Below, piece after piece: positions 16,344 to 26,039 of a stretch of DNA of 64,000 bases; the stretch's first letter is position 1; the number at the start of each line of letters is the position of its first letter. Where the stretch lies: NCBI RefSeq assembly GCF_900232905.1, contig NZ_OCTQ01000002.1, positions 124,001 through 188,000 of the forward strand. The letters run 5' to 3'. Origin of the DNA: Miniphocaeibacter massiliensis. Lineage in GTDB: Bacteria > Bacillota > Clostridia > Tissierellales > Peptoniphilaceae. Position numbers and translations under genes: made by a program. The notes beneath the pieces were generated by a model. It made no database searches and was not told the origin of the DNA. It saw only the letters and a list, made by a program, of their open reading frames with translations.

Positions 16344-18212
16344 TTAAAAGTTTTTTGAAAGAGGATCTAAATTAAGTGATTCTAATAATTTATTTGCTTC
16401 ATCCACTGTTTTACATATGTTTAATATCAAAGAAAGCGTCTGCCCTTCATCCATTGTTTCAGGAATTTTACATGGTGATATGTCTATTAATCTCTTACTC
16501 ACTGTAGGTGGAAGTTCTAAAGCTATACATATTGCTATTAAAGTTCTTATTGATGGGTTTGCTTCCTCTTTTTTATATCTACGTATTGTCTTTTCATCGC
16601 AATAAGATTTTTCTGCTATTTTCTCTAATGTCATATTACTTTCTTTAATTAAAAATTCCAATGCTGGTCCAAATGCAGATGGCATGTTTCTTAAAAGTTT
16701 TGTTGTTTGACTTACATAATTAGCTAGGGCTTGTTGTGAATTTTCATTCTCCCCTTCTTTAGAATTAAAATTAACTTGAAAACTAAATTCTTGATCAATT
16801 ACTCTACATAAATAACATTCTGTATAAAATCTTCCAAGTTTGGACGAAGTATGTAAAACTTCTATTTCAAAAACTAAACAACACTCATTCATATTTGATT
16901 TTGCATAATTTGTAAGTTCATATTGTCCAAAAAAGTTTTTTTGAACATACTTAGGATCATCTAAAATCACATGGGCATCAATATAAGCATATACACCACT
17001 ATCTATCAATTCTTTTAAACTTGGATTTTTAATATACTCAATTGCCAAGTCTATTGTGTCTAATGAATAAGTTTCATTTTCTTTCAATTTATAGTTTGAA
17101 TCATAGTGTGGTTCTATATATCTCCCATTTAAATATATAAAAGCTCCCTTTGCTTCTTCAAAACCCGTATCTATCATTCTTATTTTTGCTGACTGTTTAG
17201 ATACGCCAAAAAATTCCGATAAATCACTAATTACATCTTCTATAACATCTATTAAATTGTCTGAGTTAGATATAGTTAAATTCTTCCTTATATATTCTGA
17301 ACACTTTATTTTAAATGTGGTTATAGGCATCTGTATTCTAGGAGCAAGTGAATTAGCTTGCCACTCCATCCACTTTAAGCTTTCTTGATCTTTATCTCCA
17401 ACTTCTCCTGTTACTTTGCATGAAATCATATTTAAATCTGAATTATAGAGTCTCTCTAATTCAAAACCTTTTTTATGAAACCTCCAATGCACACATTCAT
17501 GAATAATAGTATTGTTTACACTTCCTATATTTCTTAAAAAGAAGATATTAGGATCTACTATTATAGTCCCTTCTTCGAAAAATATTTTATTAATTTCTCC
17601 ATCAATAAATGTTTCAATAGTACATGGCTCAAATATTATAGATCCAAATACAGAGTTATCATCACTTATCTCATGTTCTTCTATTTCTAATCCTAATCTA
17701 TCAGCTAAAACAACTGGATTTACTGGAACGATATTCTCTTGATCTAATACTTCAGGATAAAATTTTTCTAAGAAATCGGTCGCAATATTATCAAGGTTGT
17801 CTTTTTTCATATATGGTATTAATGTCTCTGATAACGGATTTTTTAATTTTGGCTCCAAATTATATTGATTAATATCTAGTATGGAAAAATCTTTAAATCT
17901 ATTTCTAACAGATCCTATACATTTTACAATAATCCATGGATAGATAATATCAAAATCATCGCCCTGCCTTCCATATTGTGTTAATGCTATTTCAACTTCA
18001 GATATAATATAAATTAAAGAGTCACTATCATATGATGCATCAATATGTATATTTTTTATAATTATGTTCATAACTTCTGAATCGTCAAAATTTTCCATCT
18101 TATAAGATAATGTTTCCAAATATTCTTTATTATTTTGTGTATATTCAACTATTTTGCCACTTATTTGATCAAATAAATATTTCTCAATATAATCTTTTAT
18201 CGATATACTCAT
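16344..18212 (-). CDS. Large ImmA/IrrE-type metallopeptidase with C-terminal HTH
   Basis: About 622 residues from ATG 18212 (the ATG at 18221 lies too close to the GGAGG site). Numbering from that upstream ATG, the first ~165 residues are unassigned; next a ImmA/IrrE-like zinc peptidase with HECVH at 241-245 and a likely third ligand E286 (WMEWQANSLA); a middle region of unknown fold; and a C-terminal HTH near 525-590 (LIKESNMTLEKIAEKSYCDE, KTIRRYKKEEANPS). Typical ImmA/IrrE-XRE fusions carry the HTH first and are shorter. Related enzymes cleave repressors to derepress mobile elements or stress genes. It is last in a block with a methyltransferase and probable endonuclease, so it may regulate them or the phage genes. 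Confidence 0.78.
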   Translation of the reverse strand: MSISIKDYIEKYLFDQISGKIVEYTQNNKEYLETLSYKMENFDDSEVMNIIIKNIHIDASYDSDSLIYIISEVEIALTQYGRQGDDFDIIYPWIIVKCIGSVRNRFKDFSILDINQYNLEPKLKNPLSETLIPYMKKDNLDNIATDFLEKFYPEVLDQENIVPVNPVVLADRLGLEIEEHEISDDNSVFGSIIFEPCTIETFIDGEINKIFFEEGTIIVDPNIFFLRNIGSVNNTIIHECVHWRFHKKGFELERLYNSDLNMISCKVTGEVGDKDQESLKWMEWQANSLAPRIQMPITTFKIKCSEYIRKNLTISNSDNLIDVIEDVISDLSEFFGVSKQSAKIRMIDTGFEEAKGAFIYLNGRYIEPHYDSNYKLKENETYSLDTIDLAIEYIKNPSLKELIDSGVYAYIDAHVILDDPKYVQKNFFGQYELTNYAKSNMNECCLVFEIEVLHTSSKLGRFYTECYLCRVIDQEFSFQVNFNSKEGENENSQQALANYVSQTTKLLRNMPSAFGPALEFLIKESNMTLEKIAEKSYCDEKTIRRYKKEEANPSIRTLIAICIALELPPTVSKRLIDISPCKIPETMDEGQTLSLILNICKTVDEANKLLESLNLDPLSKNF

Positions 18213-18321
18213 ATGATTCATCCCTCCAATTATATCTAATAACTTTTAAAATTTTATTTATATTTTATACTTTCCTACTCCACTAATATTAAAAATTTGA
18301 AAATATAAATATTAATACTAG

Positions 18322-18387
18322 TTAAAAAGATATCTTATTAGTATTTTACAATAGATGTTTTAAACACTATAAGATATCTTTTTTAAC
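18322..18387. repeat. Long inverted repeat after the endonuclease gene
   Basis: GTTAAAAAGATATCTTAT (18322-18339) faces ATAAGATATCTTTTTTAAC (18369-18387): 18 bases pair with a single extra T, around a 29-base loop. It lies 12 bases after the endonuclease stop and may act as a weak transcription stop or mRNA-stabilising hairpin. The embedded AAGATATCTT is itself palindromic, so each arm could bind a dimeric protein. Confidence 0.6.
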
Positions 18388-18399
18388 AAATTTTTATTA

Positions 18400-19248
18400 T
18401 TAATAACTACTTTCTATCAAACTAATATTTTCTAATTTATAACGTTCACCATATATACTTAAAATATCTTTTGAAAAATTTTCAAAATTCAATTCTGAAT
18501 ATTCAAGATCAAAATCTTTTTTTAATAGATTATCTTTTTTTAATTCTTCAGTTGACGAATATAACTTGGGAACCTCTTTATTAAAATCAACTATTAACAA
18601 AGCTACTCTTTCATATCTATATTTTTCATTGGATCCATCACTTAATGTTCTATTATTCATTGCTGTGAAAAAGGAAATATACTTTTCAAGATTTATTCTT
18701 TCTTTTTTAAATCCAATTCTATTTTCTTTGATTAGTTCTTCATCATATTCATGGGTAGGTATTAAATAAACCTCACCTAATACTACTTTAGGATATCTCA
18801 AGTGTAGATTAAGTGATTCAGCAAATGTTCTTTCAAATAGTGTATCTGAATTTTTAGCTACACTACTCATCTGACTTCTGACATTAATTATAAGCATATT
18901 TGAGGAATATTCCATTCCGTACTCATCAGTAATACCTTCAAAATTTAATGGACCCCAATCTATTTTAACTGGTTTCTTTTCATGATTTCTAGGTAATACT
19001 GTTATATCTTGATTTTTTTGTTTCAAAAATCCAGCAACTTTAATTTCTGGTTTAGTCTCATATAGTCTAGGATAAACTAAATCTGGATCAACCTTATGTT
19101 TAATTAACTGTTCTTTAACAGCATCGTGTATCAAGTTAATAAGGGTAGATGATCTGATTGCACTAGTTTTTCCCTTAGTTCCACCTTCCATGATTGATTT
19201 TTCAAGTAAAGTTTTAAATTTTACCAATTGCGAATCTATAAATTGCAT
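18400..19248 (-). CDS. Probable Type II restriction endonuclease
   Basis: 282 residues, directly downstream of a gamma-class adenine methyltransferase on the same strand, the usual M-R order. A core such as QDITVLPRNHEKKPVKIDWG, then SSNMLIINVRSQMSSVAKNS and FERTFAESLNLHLRYP with PKVVLGEVYLIPTHEYD, resembles restriction enzymes of the PD-(D/E)XK type, with D in QDITV and the INVRSQ strand as the possible active-site strands. I cannot name the specificity family. ATG 19248 follows AGGTGGTGGAAA. No frameshift. Alternative: another restriction-associated protein of unknown chemistry. Confidence 0.62.
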   Translation of the reverse strand: MQFIDSQLVKFKTLLEKSIMEGGTKGKTSAIRSSTLINLIHDAVKEQLIKHKVDPDLVYPRLYETKPEIKVAGFLKQKNQDITVLPRNHEKKPVKIDWGPLNFEGITDEYGMEYSSNMLIINVRSQMSSVAKNSDTLFERTFAESLNLHLRYPKVVLGEVYLIPTHEYDEELIKENRIGFKKERINLEKYISFFTAMNNRTLSDGSNEKYRYERVALLIVDFNKEVPKLYSSTEELKKDNLLKKDFDLEYSELNFENFSKDILSIYGERYKLENISLIESSY

Positions 19249-19318
19249 TTTCCACCACCTATATTTATATTATATAGATAGTTTATCATACATGAATTTG
19301 ATTTAATAGATTTAAAGC

Positions 19319-21124
19319 TTACAAATTAATTGAATAAATACTTTGTATATATTCATCTAACTCTTTTCCTGTTAGTTCTTTAATTTTATTTACTTCTGCT
19401 TCTGATAAAAAAGGAATCGTAAAATTTTGGATATATTTTTTTTGATAACAAAAATAGCCTCCTTCTATCGGGTAACTAGTATTTTTAATATAATAATCCA
19501 TAACACTTGAATTTAATATTTTTTGCATGATTTCTAACTCAAACTCATTGTTTTCATATATAGCATATCCATTACAAAATAATGTACTATCATTATTATC
19601 ATACTTGAATTTTGGAACATTTGAGAATGTTGGAAATAAAAGTTTTTTCCCAGAATTTTTCAAACCTTGTGTTCTTCCATAAGCATACCACTTAACTGAA
19701 TTTCTCTTTCCTTTATCCCTTCCATCCAATATATTTTTTTGAGCTAATAAATATTCATATGTAAAAGGATATTTAGAAATAAATTCTTCCTCTTCAATAA
19801 TTTGCAATACACCTTTTTCAAATTTATAAGGAAATATTATATATCTCTCTGCTTCTTCTAAGCTGTTTACTTTTTTTAATTCTGGTACTTTATATATTTT
19901 TCTTATTAAGCCACTTTCAATATTATATCTTTTTTCTCCAACTATTTTATAGTACCCATCAAAATCTTTATCTACCATATATACATTATCTCTTAATGTT
20001 GCTATTCCAGTTCTTATATAAGGTTTTAAACTATACTGCTGCCCTTCAATCAAATCTAAATTATTTCTAATAGTAGTATCTACTAATTTCCATGAATGAG
20101 AATCCAAATTATTGATACTAATTTTAATTGTTCTTTTCTCTAATTCTAATTTGTTTTCTAGTATTTTTTCAATTTCTTTATTTTTTTCTAATTTAGTATA
20201 TAAAAAATTTGATTTAATTGTATTTCCTAATTTAATAATACAATTATACGTTCTAACTGGTTTAAATAGCATGTTGTCTGTAAAGTCTATAACATGTTCA
20301 ATAGATTTTTTTTCTGTTAAATACTTTCTTAATATTTGGGCAGAAGAAATAGTAAAAATATTATTTGGAATTATAAATGAAATTTTACTTTTTCTATTCC
20401 TTAAATAATTAAATGCATTTTCAATAAATGCGTAAAAAATATTGAAAACTCCTTTATTACAAGTTATATAATTGGTCTTTAAAAAATCAATTTCACAATC
20501 CTTCATATCATGAATGTTGTAATATGGAGGATTCCCAATTATATAGTCAAATCCTTCAACTCCAAATTCTTGAATCCAGTTTATTTTTAATGAGTCTGCT
20601 AATAGTAAGTTTGTTTTTAAAAGCTCTGTGTTTTCACCATTCATTAAGCATAAAATTTCCAATACAATATTTGTAATATTAATACAATTTATATCTATAT
20701 CTATTCCAAAAATATTATTATTTACAATATCCACAAAAGATAAACCTGTTTTTTTGTTAATTATCTCAGCCGCTGAAACTAAAAAAACCCCTCCTCCGCA
20801 TCCAGGATCTATTATTTTTGTATCTTCATTAAATTCTTCTAAAATATTTACAATAAAATCAGATATATACTTTTTTGTATATACAGTCCCTACACTCTCA
20901 TTTAAATGAAAAGTGATCCTCTCTAATTCATCTATTAAATCATATAATTTCATATCTTTTATTTTCAAGTCTATCTCACATTTCATTTCTAATGTCAATA
21001 ACTCGTTTTCTTTGTTTAAATTTAACATTTTAAAACTTGTATGATCTAGATTATTATTACTAAAAAAACTATAAACAGTATATCTTATTAGCTGTTCTCT
21101 TATTTTTTCTGCTTCTATTATCAT
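19319..21124 (-). CDS. N6-adenine DNA methyltransferase, TaqI-like (gamma class)
   Basis: About 601 residues from ATG 21124; the GTG at 21130 overlaps the GAGGTGG site. Numbered from the GTG, motif I IDPGCGGGVFLVSA spans 107-120 and motif IV GNPPYYNIHD begins at 199, the gamma-class order. The C-terminal region ends like TaqI-type recognition domains (SSVMDYYIKNTSYPIEGGYF, KKYIQNFTIPFLSEAEVN). It methylates adenine in the site cut by the enzyme encoded downstream. Extremely AT-rich coding, more so than the adjoining phage genes, suggests separate acquisition. Confidence 0.88.
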   Translation of the reverse strand: MIIEAEKIREQLIRYTVYSFFSNNNLDHTSFKMLNLNKENELLTLEMKCEIDLKIKDMKLYDLIDELERITFHLNESVGTVYTKKYISDFIVNILEEFNEDTKIIDPGCGGGVFLVSAAEIINKKTGLSFVDIVNNNIFGIDIDINCINITNIVLEILCLMNGENTELLKTNLLLADSLKINWIQEFGVEGFDYIIGNPPYYNIHDMKDCEIDFLKTNYITCNKGVFNIFYAFIENAFNYLRNRKSKISFIIPNNIFTISSAQILRKYLTEKKSIEHVIDFTDNMLFKPVRTYNCIIKLGNTIKSNFLYTKLEKNKEIEKILENKLELEKRTIKISINNLDSHSWKLVDTTIRNNLDLIEGQQYSLKPYIRTGIATLRDNVYMVDKDFDGYYKIVGEKRYNIESGLIRKIYKVPELKKVNSLEEAERYIIFPYKFEKGVLQIIEEEEFISKYPFTYEYLLAQKNILDGRDKGKRNSVKWYAYGRTQGLKNSGKKLLFPTFSNVPKFKYDNNDSTLFCNGYAIYENNEFELEIMQKILNSSVMDYYIKNTSYPIEGGYFCYQKKYIQNFTIPFLSEAEVNKIKELTGKELDEYIQSIYSINL

Positions 21125-21457
21125 AACCACCTCTTTCGTATTACTATTACTTTTATATCATTTAGTATCGTACCATTGCTTTTTATATTTATCAACTACT
21201 GTAATATGCTAATTCTTGCATATAAGTATAGATTTTGAAATTAAAACTAATATAACTAATCTTACCTACATTTTGATAATTATTCACTACAATTTTATAA
21301 AAGTAATTATTTTCACATTTTGATATATTTCCAAATACTCTAGCATTTTTTATCTATATTTTATAAGATCAATTTGAAAACTCCTTACAAAAAGATTATC
21401 AGGTTTGCTATTAAACATTACTATTCTTTGTAAACCTGTATCTTCAGTACTTTAATA
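21125..21457. other. AT-rich intergenic boundary between accessory block and rlmD
   Basis: No gene found. A loose hairpin CAGGTTT (21401-21407) / AAACCTG (21433-21439) with an A/T-rich follow-on may weakly terminate rlmD. This gap is the natural place to look for an attachment-site remnant, but no repeat matching the left edge of the window is visible. Confidence 0.4.
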
Positions 21458-22777
21458 TTATTTCCTTTCAATCAATGCAACACACTCCACATGCATTGTA
21501 TTAGGAAACATATCGCATAATTCTATTTCTTTAATTTCAAATTCATACTCTTTCAAATATTTCAAATCTCTTGAAAATGTTCCAGGATTACATGATATAT
21601 ATTCTATTTTATTTATTTTAGATTTACCTAATATTTCTATCAAATTTCTATCTAATCCCTTTCTTGGTGGATCTACAACCACTATATCTATATCATCTTT
21701 TAATAATTTTTCTATTTCATTTTCACTTTTACCATGAATAAATTTAACATTTTTTATATTATTTAATTCTTTATTATAGTTTGCATCTTTTACTGCATCC
21801 TTTACTATTTCTACACCTATTGCTTCTTTTGTTTTATTTCCAAAATATATAGTTGTTGTTCCTATTCCACAATATAAATCTAGTAGTTTTTCTGTTCCTT
21901 TTAGATCCATTTGTTTTAGTGCTATATCATATAATTTCTTTGTATTTTTACTGTTTACTTGAAAAAAAGATTTTGGAGAAATTTTAAATTTATAATCTCC
22001 AATCATATCTATAAATTCTTTTTTAGAATATATTAAATTTACCTCTTCTCCCATAAACTCGTTATTTTTCTTTTTATTTACTGAATAATATAATTCTATT
22101 ATTTCTTCTATTTGTTCTAATTCTTCAAATAATTCCTTTTTATTTGAAAAATTCTCTTTTGCTACTGTTAATGTTAATTGAATTTCATTTAAATAATTAC
22201 TTCTTATGGTTATATTTTTTATTATTCCTTTATTTGTTTTATGCTCATAACCTTCTATATTGTATTTTTTTACTAAATTTGAAATTTTTTTCATTACCTT
22301 ATTAATAGCAATACTTGCTACTATACATTTGTCTATGGATATTAATTTATGAGATTTTTTATAATAATAGCCTAAATTACATTTTGAATCTACTTTTAAT
22401 TCAATTTTATTTCTAAAGTTACAAGGATTTTCTAAACCTATAATATTTGTATTATCTACATTAAAATTACCTATTCTAGATATTTGATTTTTAACTAAAT
22501 TTTTCTTAAGTTCTAATTCCTTTGAATAATCTGTTTCTTGCATTGTACAACCTGTGCAAACTTTTGCATATTCACATTTAGAATTTATTCTATAAGAACT
22601 TTTTTCAACAGTTCTAATTCTTTTTCCAATAATAAAATTTTTCTTCTTTTCTAAAACTTCTATGTCTACTATTTCATCTATTACTGTATCTTCTGCAAAA
22701 TAAACTAAATTATCCTTTTTAGCTACTCCATTTCCTTCTTCTGTTATATCTATTATTTTTAAGTTTTCTACTTTCAT
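21458..22777 (-). CDS. rlmD: 23S rRNA (uracil-5-)-methyltransferase, RlmD/RlmCD type
   Basis: 439 residues. An N-terminal TRAM-like beta domain (EGNGVAKKDNLVYFAED) precedes the Fe-S cysteines C68, C74 and C77 (CEYAKVCTGC), with a fourth in DKCIVAS. The SAM domain shows QVNSKNTKKLYD, LDLYCGIGTTTIYFG, VVDPPRKGLD and the catalytic cysteine YISCNPGTFSRDL. It makes m5U in 23S rRNA. Firmicute homologues often modify both U747 and U1939; which applies here is unknown. The first clearly host-like gene after the accessory block. Confidence 0.94.
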   Translation of the reverse strand: MKVENLKIIDITEEGNGVAKKDNLVYFAEDTVIDEIVDIEVLEKKKNFIIGKRIRTVEKSSYRINSKCEYAKVCTGCTMQETDYSKELELKKNLVKNQISRIGNFNVDNTNIIGLENPCNFRNKIELKVDSKCNLGYYYKKSHKLISIDKCIVASIAINKVMKKISNLVKKYNIEGYEHKTNKGIIKNITIRSNYLNEIQLTLTVAKENFSNKKELFEELEQIEEIIELYYSVNKKKNNEFMGEEVNLIYSKKEFIDMIGDYKFKISPKSFFQVNSKNTKKLYDIALKQMDLKGTEKLLDLYCGIGTTTIYFGNKTKEAIGVEIVKDAVKDANYNKELNNIKNVKFIHGKSENEIEKLLKDDIDIVVVDPPRKGLDRNLIEILGKSKINKIEYISCNPGTFSRDLKYLKEYEFEIKEIELCDMFPNTMHVECVALIERK

Positions 22778-22989
22778 ATTGACCTCTATTCTTTACTTGC
22801 CTTTCAATTATACCATGTCCCTTATGATATATTATTGTCTTTTACTTTATATATACTATAATTTAGTTATTTGTAGATTGAGGCTAGAAATCCAATATCT
22901 ATAAATAATAAAACAGAAATTACATTTATCAAGTAAATATTTTAATAATTTATATTAAATTTGATGTTATACTATATTCAGGTGATTAT

Positions 22990-23505
22990 ATGGATATAAA
23001 AATTGAAAAACTAAAATTAGAAGATGCAAAAAAATTATTTGAATTTGAAATATATAATAAAGAATATTTTGAAAAATTTGTTCCTAGCAGAAGTAATGAT
23101 TATTTTAATTATGACTCTTTTTTAGAAATATTAAATACTTTATTAATTGAGCAACAAAATGCCATATCTTTTTTCTACTTAATAAAAGATATGAATGATA
23201 ATATTTTAGGAAGAATAAATTTAACAGATATTAACTATTCTGAAAAATCTGTAGATTTAGGCTATAGAATTGGAAAAGATTATATTGGAAGAGGAATAGC
23301 TTCAAAAGCCTTGAATTTTATAATTAATGCTATAGATACTAATACAATTGAAATAATCAATTCTAAAACCACTACAAATAATATTGGCTCACAAAAAGTT
23401 ATGTTAAAAAATAATTTCAAATTTTTATATGAAGATAAAAACGAGTTTATTTTTAATGAAATTAGAGAAAAGTTTGTATATTATAAATTAGAAATAAAAA
23501 AATAG
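22990..23505 (+). CDS. GNAT-family N-acetyltransferase (RimJ/RimL-like)
   Basis: 171 residues. N-terminal IKIEKLKLEDAKKLFEFEIY is the usual RimJ/L opening; motif A is seen as VDLGYRIGKDYIGRGIASKA, giving the acetyl-CoA loop GKDYIGRGIA, and the C-terminal AsN-xSxxVMLKNNF segment (TTTNNIGSQKVMLKNNFKF) closes the fold. Likely acetylates a protein N-terminus or small amine. Monocistronic: a bidirectional terminator follows directly. ATG 22990 is preceded by AGGTGATT. Confidence 0.88.
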   Translation: MDIKIEKLKLEDAKKLFEFEIYNKEYFEKFVPSRSNDYFNYDSFLEILNTLLIEQQNAISFFYLIKDMNDNILGRINLTDINYSEKSVDLGYRIGKDYIGRGIASKALNFIINAIDTNTIEIINSKTTTNNIGSQKVMLKNNFKFLYEDKNEFIFNEIREKFVYYKLEIKK

Positions 23506-23525
23506 AGACTAAGTCTCTATTTTTA
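23497..23525. terminator. Bidirectional terminator between GNAT and lipoprotein genes
   Basis: AAAATAGAGACTAAGTCTCTATTTT, with A and T runs on either side, placed between two convergent stop codons; it overlaps the GNAT stop. Usable from both strands. Confidence 0.85.
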
Positions 23526-24077
23526 TTTTATCACTTTAAATGAATTTAAAATTTTATCAACTGTATCAGTTTCTTCATAATAAGAATCATATCCAATAAG
23601 TGATATTATAATGAATTCTTTTTCATCTTTATCTATTATATATATTTTTGCTGTACTCAAAATATCTACATTATCCACATAAGCTTTTAACTCTGTGGCG
23701 TTAAAACTTCCTATTTTTCTAGAATTTTTTGTAATATCATCTTTCTCTAATTCAAAATCCTCATCTTCTATTAATTCATTTGTTATTTCTTCAACTACAT
23801 TTTCTTGTGTAGGAAAATCGTCTTTACTTACAGAATATATATATATTCCTATTGGATCTATCTCTGCTGAAAACAACTCTTCGTTTGAAACATCTACAGA
23901 AAATTCTTTTGGTAATCCTATACTATAATTTTTATCTTCTAATTCAAATTCATTAGTTTTTAATGTAACTTCTTTATCTTTTACCTCTTTAGTTATATCT
24001 TCTTTTGTATTCTCTTTACTTTCGCAACCTGCAAAAATAAATAGAGAAAAGATTAGTATAAATATGAGTTTTTTCAA
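23523..24077 (-). CDS. Small exported lipoprotein, 184 aa
   Basis: The N-terminus MKKLIFILIFSLFIFAGCES is a lipoprotein signal with lipobox FAGC and C18 as the lipidated residue. A charged Glu/Lys linker follows, then an alpha-beta domain (DKNYSIGLPKEFSVDVSNEE, KIYIIDKDEKEFIIISLIGY, DTVDKILNSFKVIK) of the general PsbP/DUF4367-like kind seen in small Firmicute lipoproteins. Function unknown. It has its own AT-rich upstream region and is transcribed toward the shared terminator. Confidence 0.8.
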   Translation of the reverse strand: MKKLIFILIFSLFIFAGCESKENTKEDITKEVKDKEVTLKTNEFELEDKNYSIGLPKEFSVDVSNEELFSAEIDPIGIYIYSVSKDDFPTQENVVEEITNELIEDEDFELEKDDITKNSRKIGSFNATELKAYVDNVDILSTAKIYIIDKDEKEFIIISLIGYDSYYEETDTVDKILNSFKVIK

Positions 24078-24242
24078 GTTTATCCCCCCAAATATAGCAC
24101 CTATACAATTATATTACTATAATTTAATTATATATACAATTTTTCTTTACTTATAACTTTAATCTGTATCTAGCCAAGCTTAAATTGTATAATACAATAC
24201 TTTTTTACATGCTATAATTTTAATACTATAATGAGGTGAATC

Positions 24243-24956
24243 ATGAATAAAAATTTACAAATTTATTATTTAGGTATAAAAGATGCTATTCCTATTGGAT
24301 TAGGATATTTTGCTGTATCATTTTCTTTTGGGTTACTCGCAAAAAATTTTGGTTTAACAGCTTTTAAGTCTTCATTAATATCTCTAACTAATTTAACTTC
24401 AGCTGGACAATTTGCTGGTATTGAAATTATTAATAAAAATAGTCCCTATATTGAAATGGCTATTTCTCAATTAATAATTAATTCAAGATATCTTTTAATG
24501 TCTAGTTATCTATCACAAAAAATAGCTTATAATACCGCTTTACCTAAAAGGTTACTTATGGCTTTTGGAATTACTGACGAAATATATAGTTTGACAATTT
24601 CAAATCCTAGTAAAATATCTCCTTACTATATTTATGGTGCAATGTCTATTGCTATTCCTTGTTGGACTCTTGGCACTTTAACTGGAGTTATAGCTAGCAA
24701 TGCTTTAAATCCTAAAGTAGCCTCCTCGTTAAACATAGCTTTATATGGAATGCTAATTTCTGCAATTATTCCTTCTACTAAAAACAACAAAATTATTACT
24801 GGAATAATAACTATTTCAATGTTCACTAGTTTTCTATTGAACATAGTTCCGGTTGTAAATAATTTTAGTCCTGGTATTAAAATAATAGTACTTTCTCTTT
24901 TAATTACAACATTTGCCGCAAAATTATTTCCTCTAAAGGAGTATGAAGATGAATAA
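24243..24956 (+). CDS. azlC: AzlC-family branched-chain amino acid exporter, large subunit
   Basis: 237 residues, multi-spanning. GIKDAIPIGLGYFAVSFSFG then LLAKNFGLTAFKSSLISLTN, SAGQFAGIE and INSRYLLMSSYLSQ are AzlC landmarks. With AzlD it exports branched-chain amino acids or analogues such as 4-azaleucine. ATG 24243 follows ATGAGGTGAATC. Its 3' end overlaps azlD, so the two-subunit complex is translationally coupled. Confidence 0.93.
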   Translation: MNKNLQIYYLGIKDAIPIGLGYFAVSFSFGLLAKNFGLTAFKSSLISLTNLTSAGQFAGIEIINKNSPYIEMAISQLIINSRYLLMSSYLSQKIAYNTALPKRLLMAFGITDEIYSLTISNPSKISPYYIYGAMSIAIPCWTLGTLTGVIASNALNPKVASSLNIALYGMLISAIIPSTKNNKIITGIITISMFTSFLLNIVPVVNNFSPGIKIIVLSLLITTFAAKLFPLKEYEDE

Positions 24957-25260
24957 TATATATATTTACATACTAATTATGGCTACAGTAACCTATTTAA
25001 TAAGAGCTATACCATTAACTTTAATAAGAAAACAGATAAAGAACAATTTTATAAAATCTTTTCTATATTATGTACCTTTTGTTACACTTTCAGTAATAAT
25101 ATTTCCTGATATTCTATATACTACTAATAGTATATTTGCTTCTATAACAGCTTTTATTATAGGTATTATACTATCTGTGAAAAATTTAAATATGATAATA
25201 ACTTCTGTATGTATGTGTCTTATAGTATATATATTAGATTTTATTATTCCTATAATATAA
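24949..25260 (+). CDS. azlD: AzlD-family transporter small subunit
   Basis: About 103 residues and three to four hydrophobic helices (YILIMATVTYLIRAIPLTLI, FYVPFVTLSVIIFPDIL-like, ITAFIIGIILSVKN). ATG 24949 lies 7 bases after AAAGGAG; an in-frame ATG at 24943 almost touches the site and is disfavoured. It overlaps azlC by 8 bases. A strong terminator follows. Confidence 0.9.
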   Translation: MNNIYIYILIMATVTYLIRAIPLTLIRKQIKNNFIKSFLYYVPFVTLSVIIFPDILYTTNSIFASITAFIIGIILSVKNLNMIITSVCMCLIVYILDFIIPII

Positions 25261-25292
25261 AAATGAACTTAAATTGAAGTAAGTTCATTTTT
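25261..25292 (+). terminator. Terminator of azlCD
   Basis: AAATGAACTTA, loop, TAAGTTCATTTTTA directly after the azlD stop codon. Confidence 0.85.
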
Positions 25293-25484
25293 ATATTATA
25301 TATTTATATTTGCATTTATCTTATTAAGAAATATAACTTTTTGATGTTGTTAATTTAATAACTTCCTGATTTGTTAAAATTATTTTCTCCTTATCGACTT
25401 TCTCAAGTTTAGCAATACACTTTTACAAATTGAAAAAATAATAAAACCATTACTACTAAAAATATTTTTCCATTTACCAAGTTT

Positions 25485-26039
25485 CTATTTCATATCCATC
25501 AATTCTTTCAAATTTTGTGGCATATTATTTACCAAAGCCTTTGCCAAGTATTTAGTTGGAATAGTGCTATCATTTTTTATCCATTCTAATATTGTATATG
25601 CAAAACCATATGTAAAAAAATTCAAAGAAAATAATAATTCTTTATTATTTATAATAGTTTCGTAATTATAATTAAAGAAGTACTTTACAATATTTTCCTT
25701 TGTTTTCTTTATGTACCATCTGGTAAAACTATTACTTTGATCTAATGTAATAATTTGTCTATAAAAACTTTCATTCAATAACATTAAATCAAGATACATT
25801 TTTAAAGCATTTAAGCTAAACCCAAATTTCTTCATATATTCATGCCCTATTGATACATTACTAATATGAATATAATAAATTAAATCGTCTATATCACTAA
25901 AGTATCTATAAAAGGTTTGTCTTGAAAAATCACTATTAGAAACTATATCTTTAACAGTAATTTTATCCACAGGACTATCTTTTAATAGTTTCAAAAAAGA
26001 TTCTACAAATTTCACCTTAATATTCTTGGATTTATTCAT
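25485..26039 (-). CDS. TetR/AcrR-family regulator (DhaS-like C-terminal domain)
   Basis: 184 residues. The N-terminal HTH is FVESFLKLLKDSPVDKITVK then DIVSNSDFSRQTFYRYFSDI, with the TetR recognition helix SRQTFYRYF. The C-terminal part resembles the TetR_C_8/DhaS type. Its own upstream region carries two 18-base palindromes (26145-26162, 26174-26191), and a matching half-site lies before the divergent AbgB-like gene, so it probably represses itself and perhaps that hydrolase. Ligand unknown. Confidence 0.88.
   Translation of the reverse strand: MNKSKNIKVKFVESFLKLLKDSPVDKITVKDIVSNSDFSRQTFYRYFSDIDDLIYYIHISNVSIGHEYMKKFGFSLNALKMYLDLMLLNESFYRQIITLDQSNSFTRWYIKKTKENIVKYFFNYNYETIINNKELLFSLNFFTYGFAYTILEWIKNDSTIPTKYLAKALVNNMPQNLKELMDMK

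Noticed and set aside
21125-21457. Prophage attachment site
   Set aside because: No direct repeat matching the left flank could be found within the window, and the left boundary is not certain.
24085-24242. Riboswitch or T-box upstream of azlCD
   Set aside because: No conserved core or terminator in the leader; only an ordinary AT-rich promoter region.
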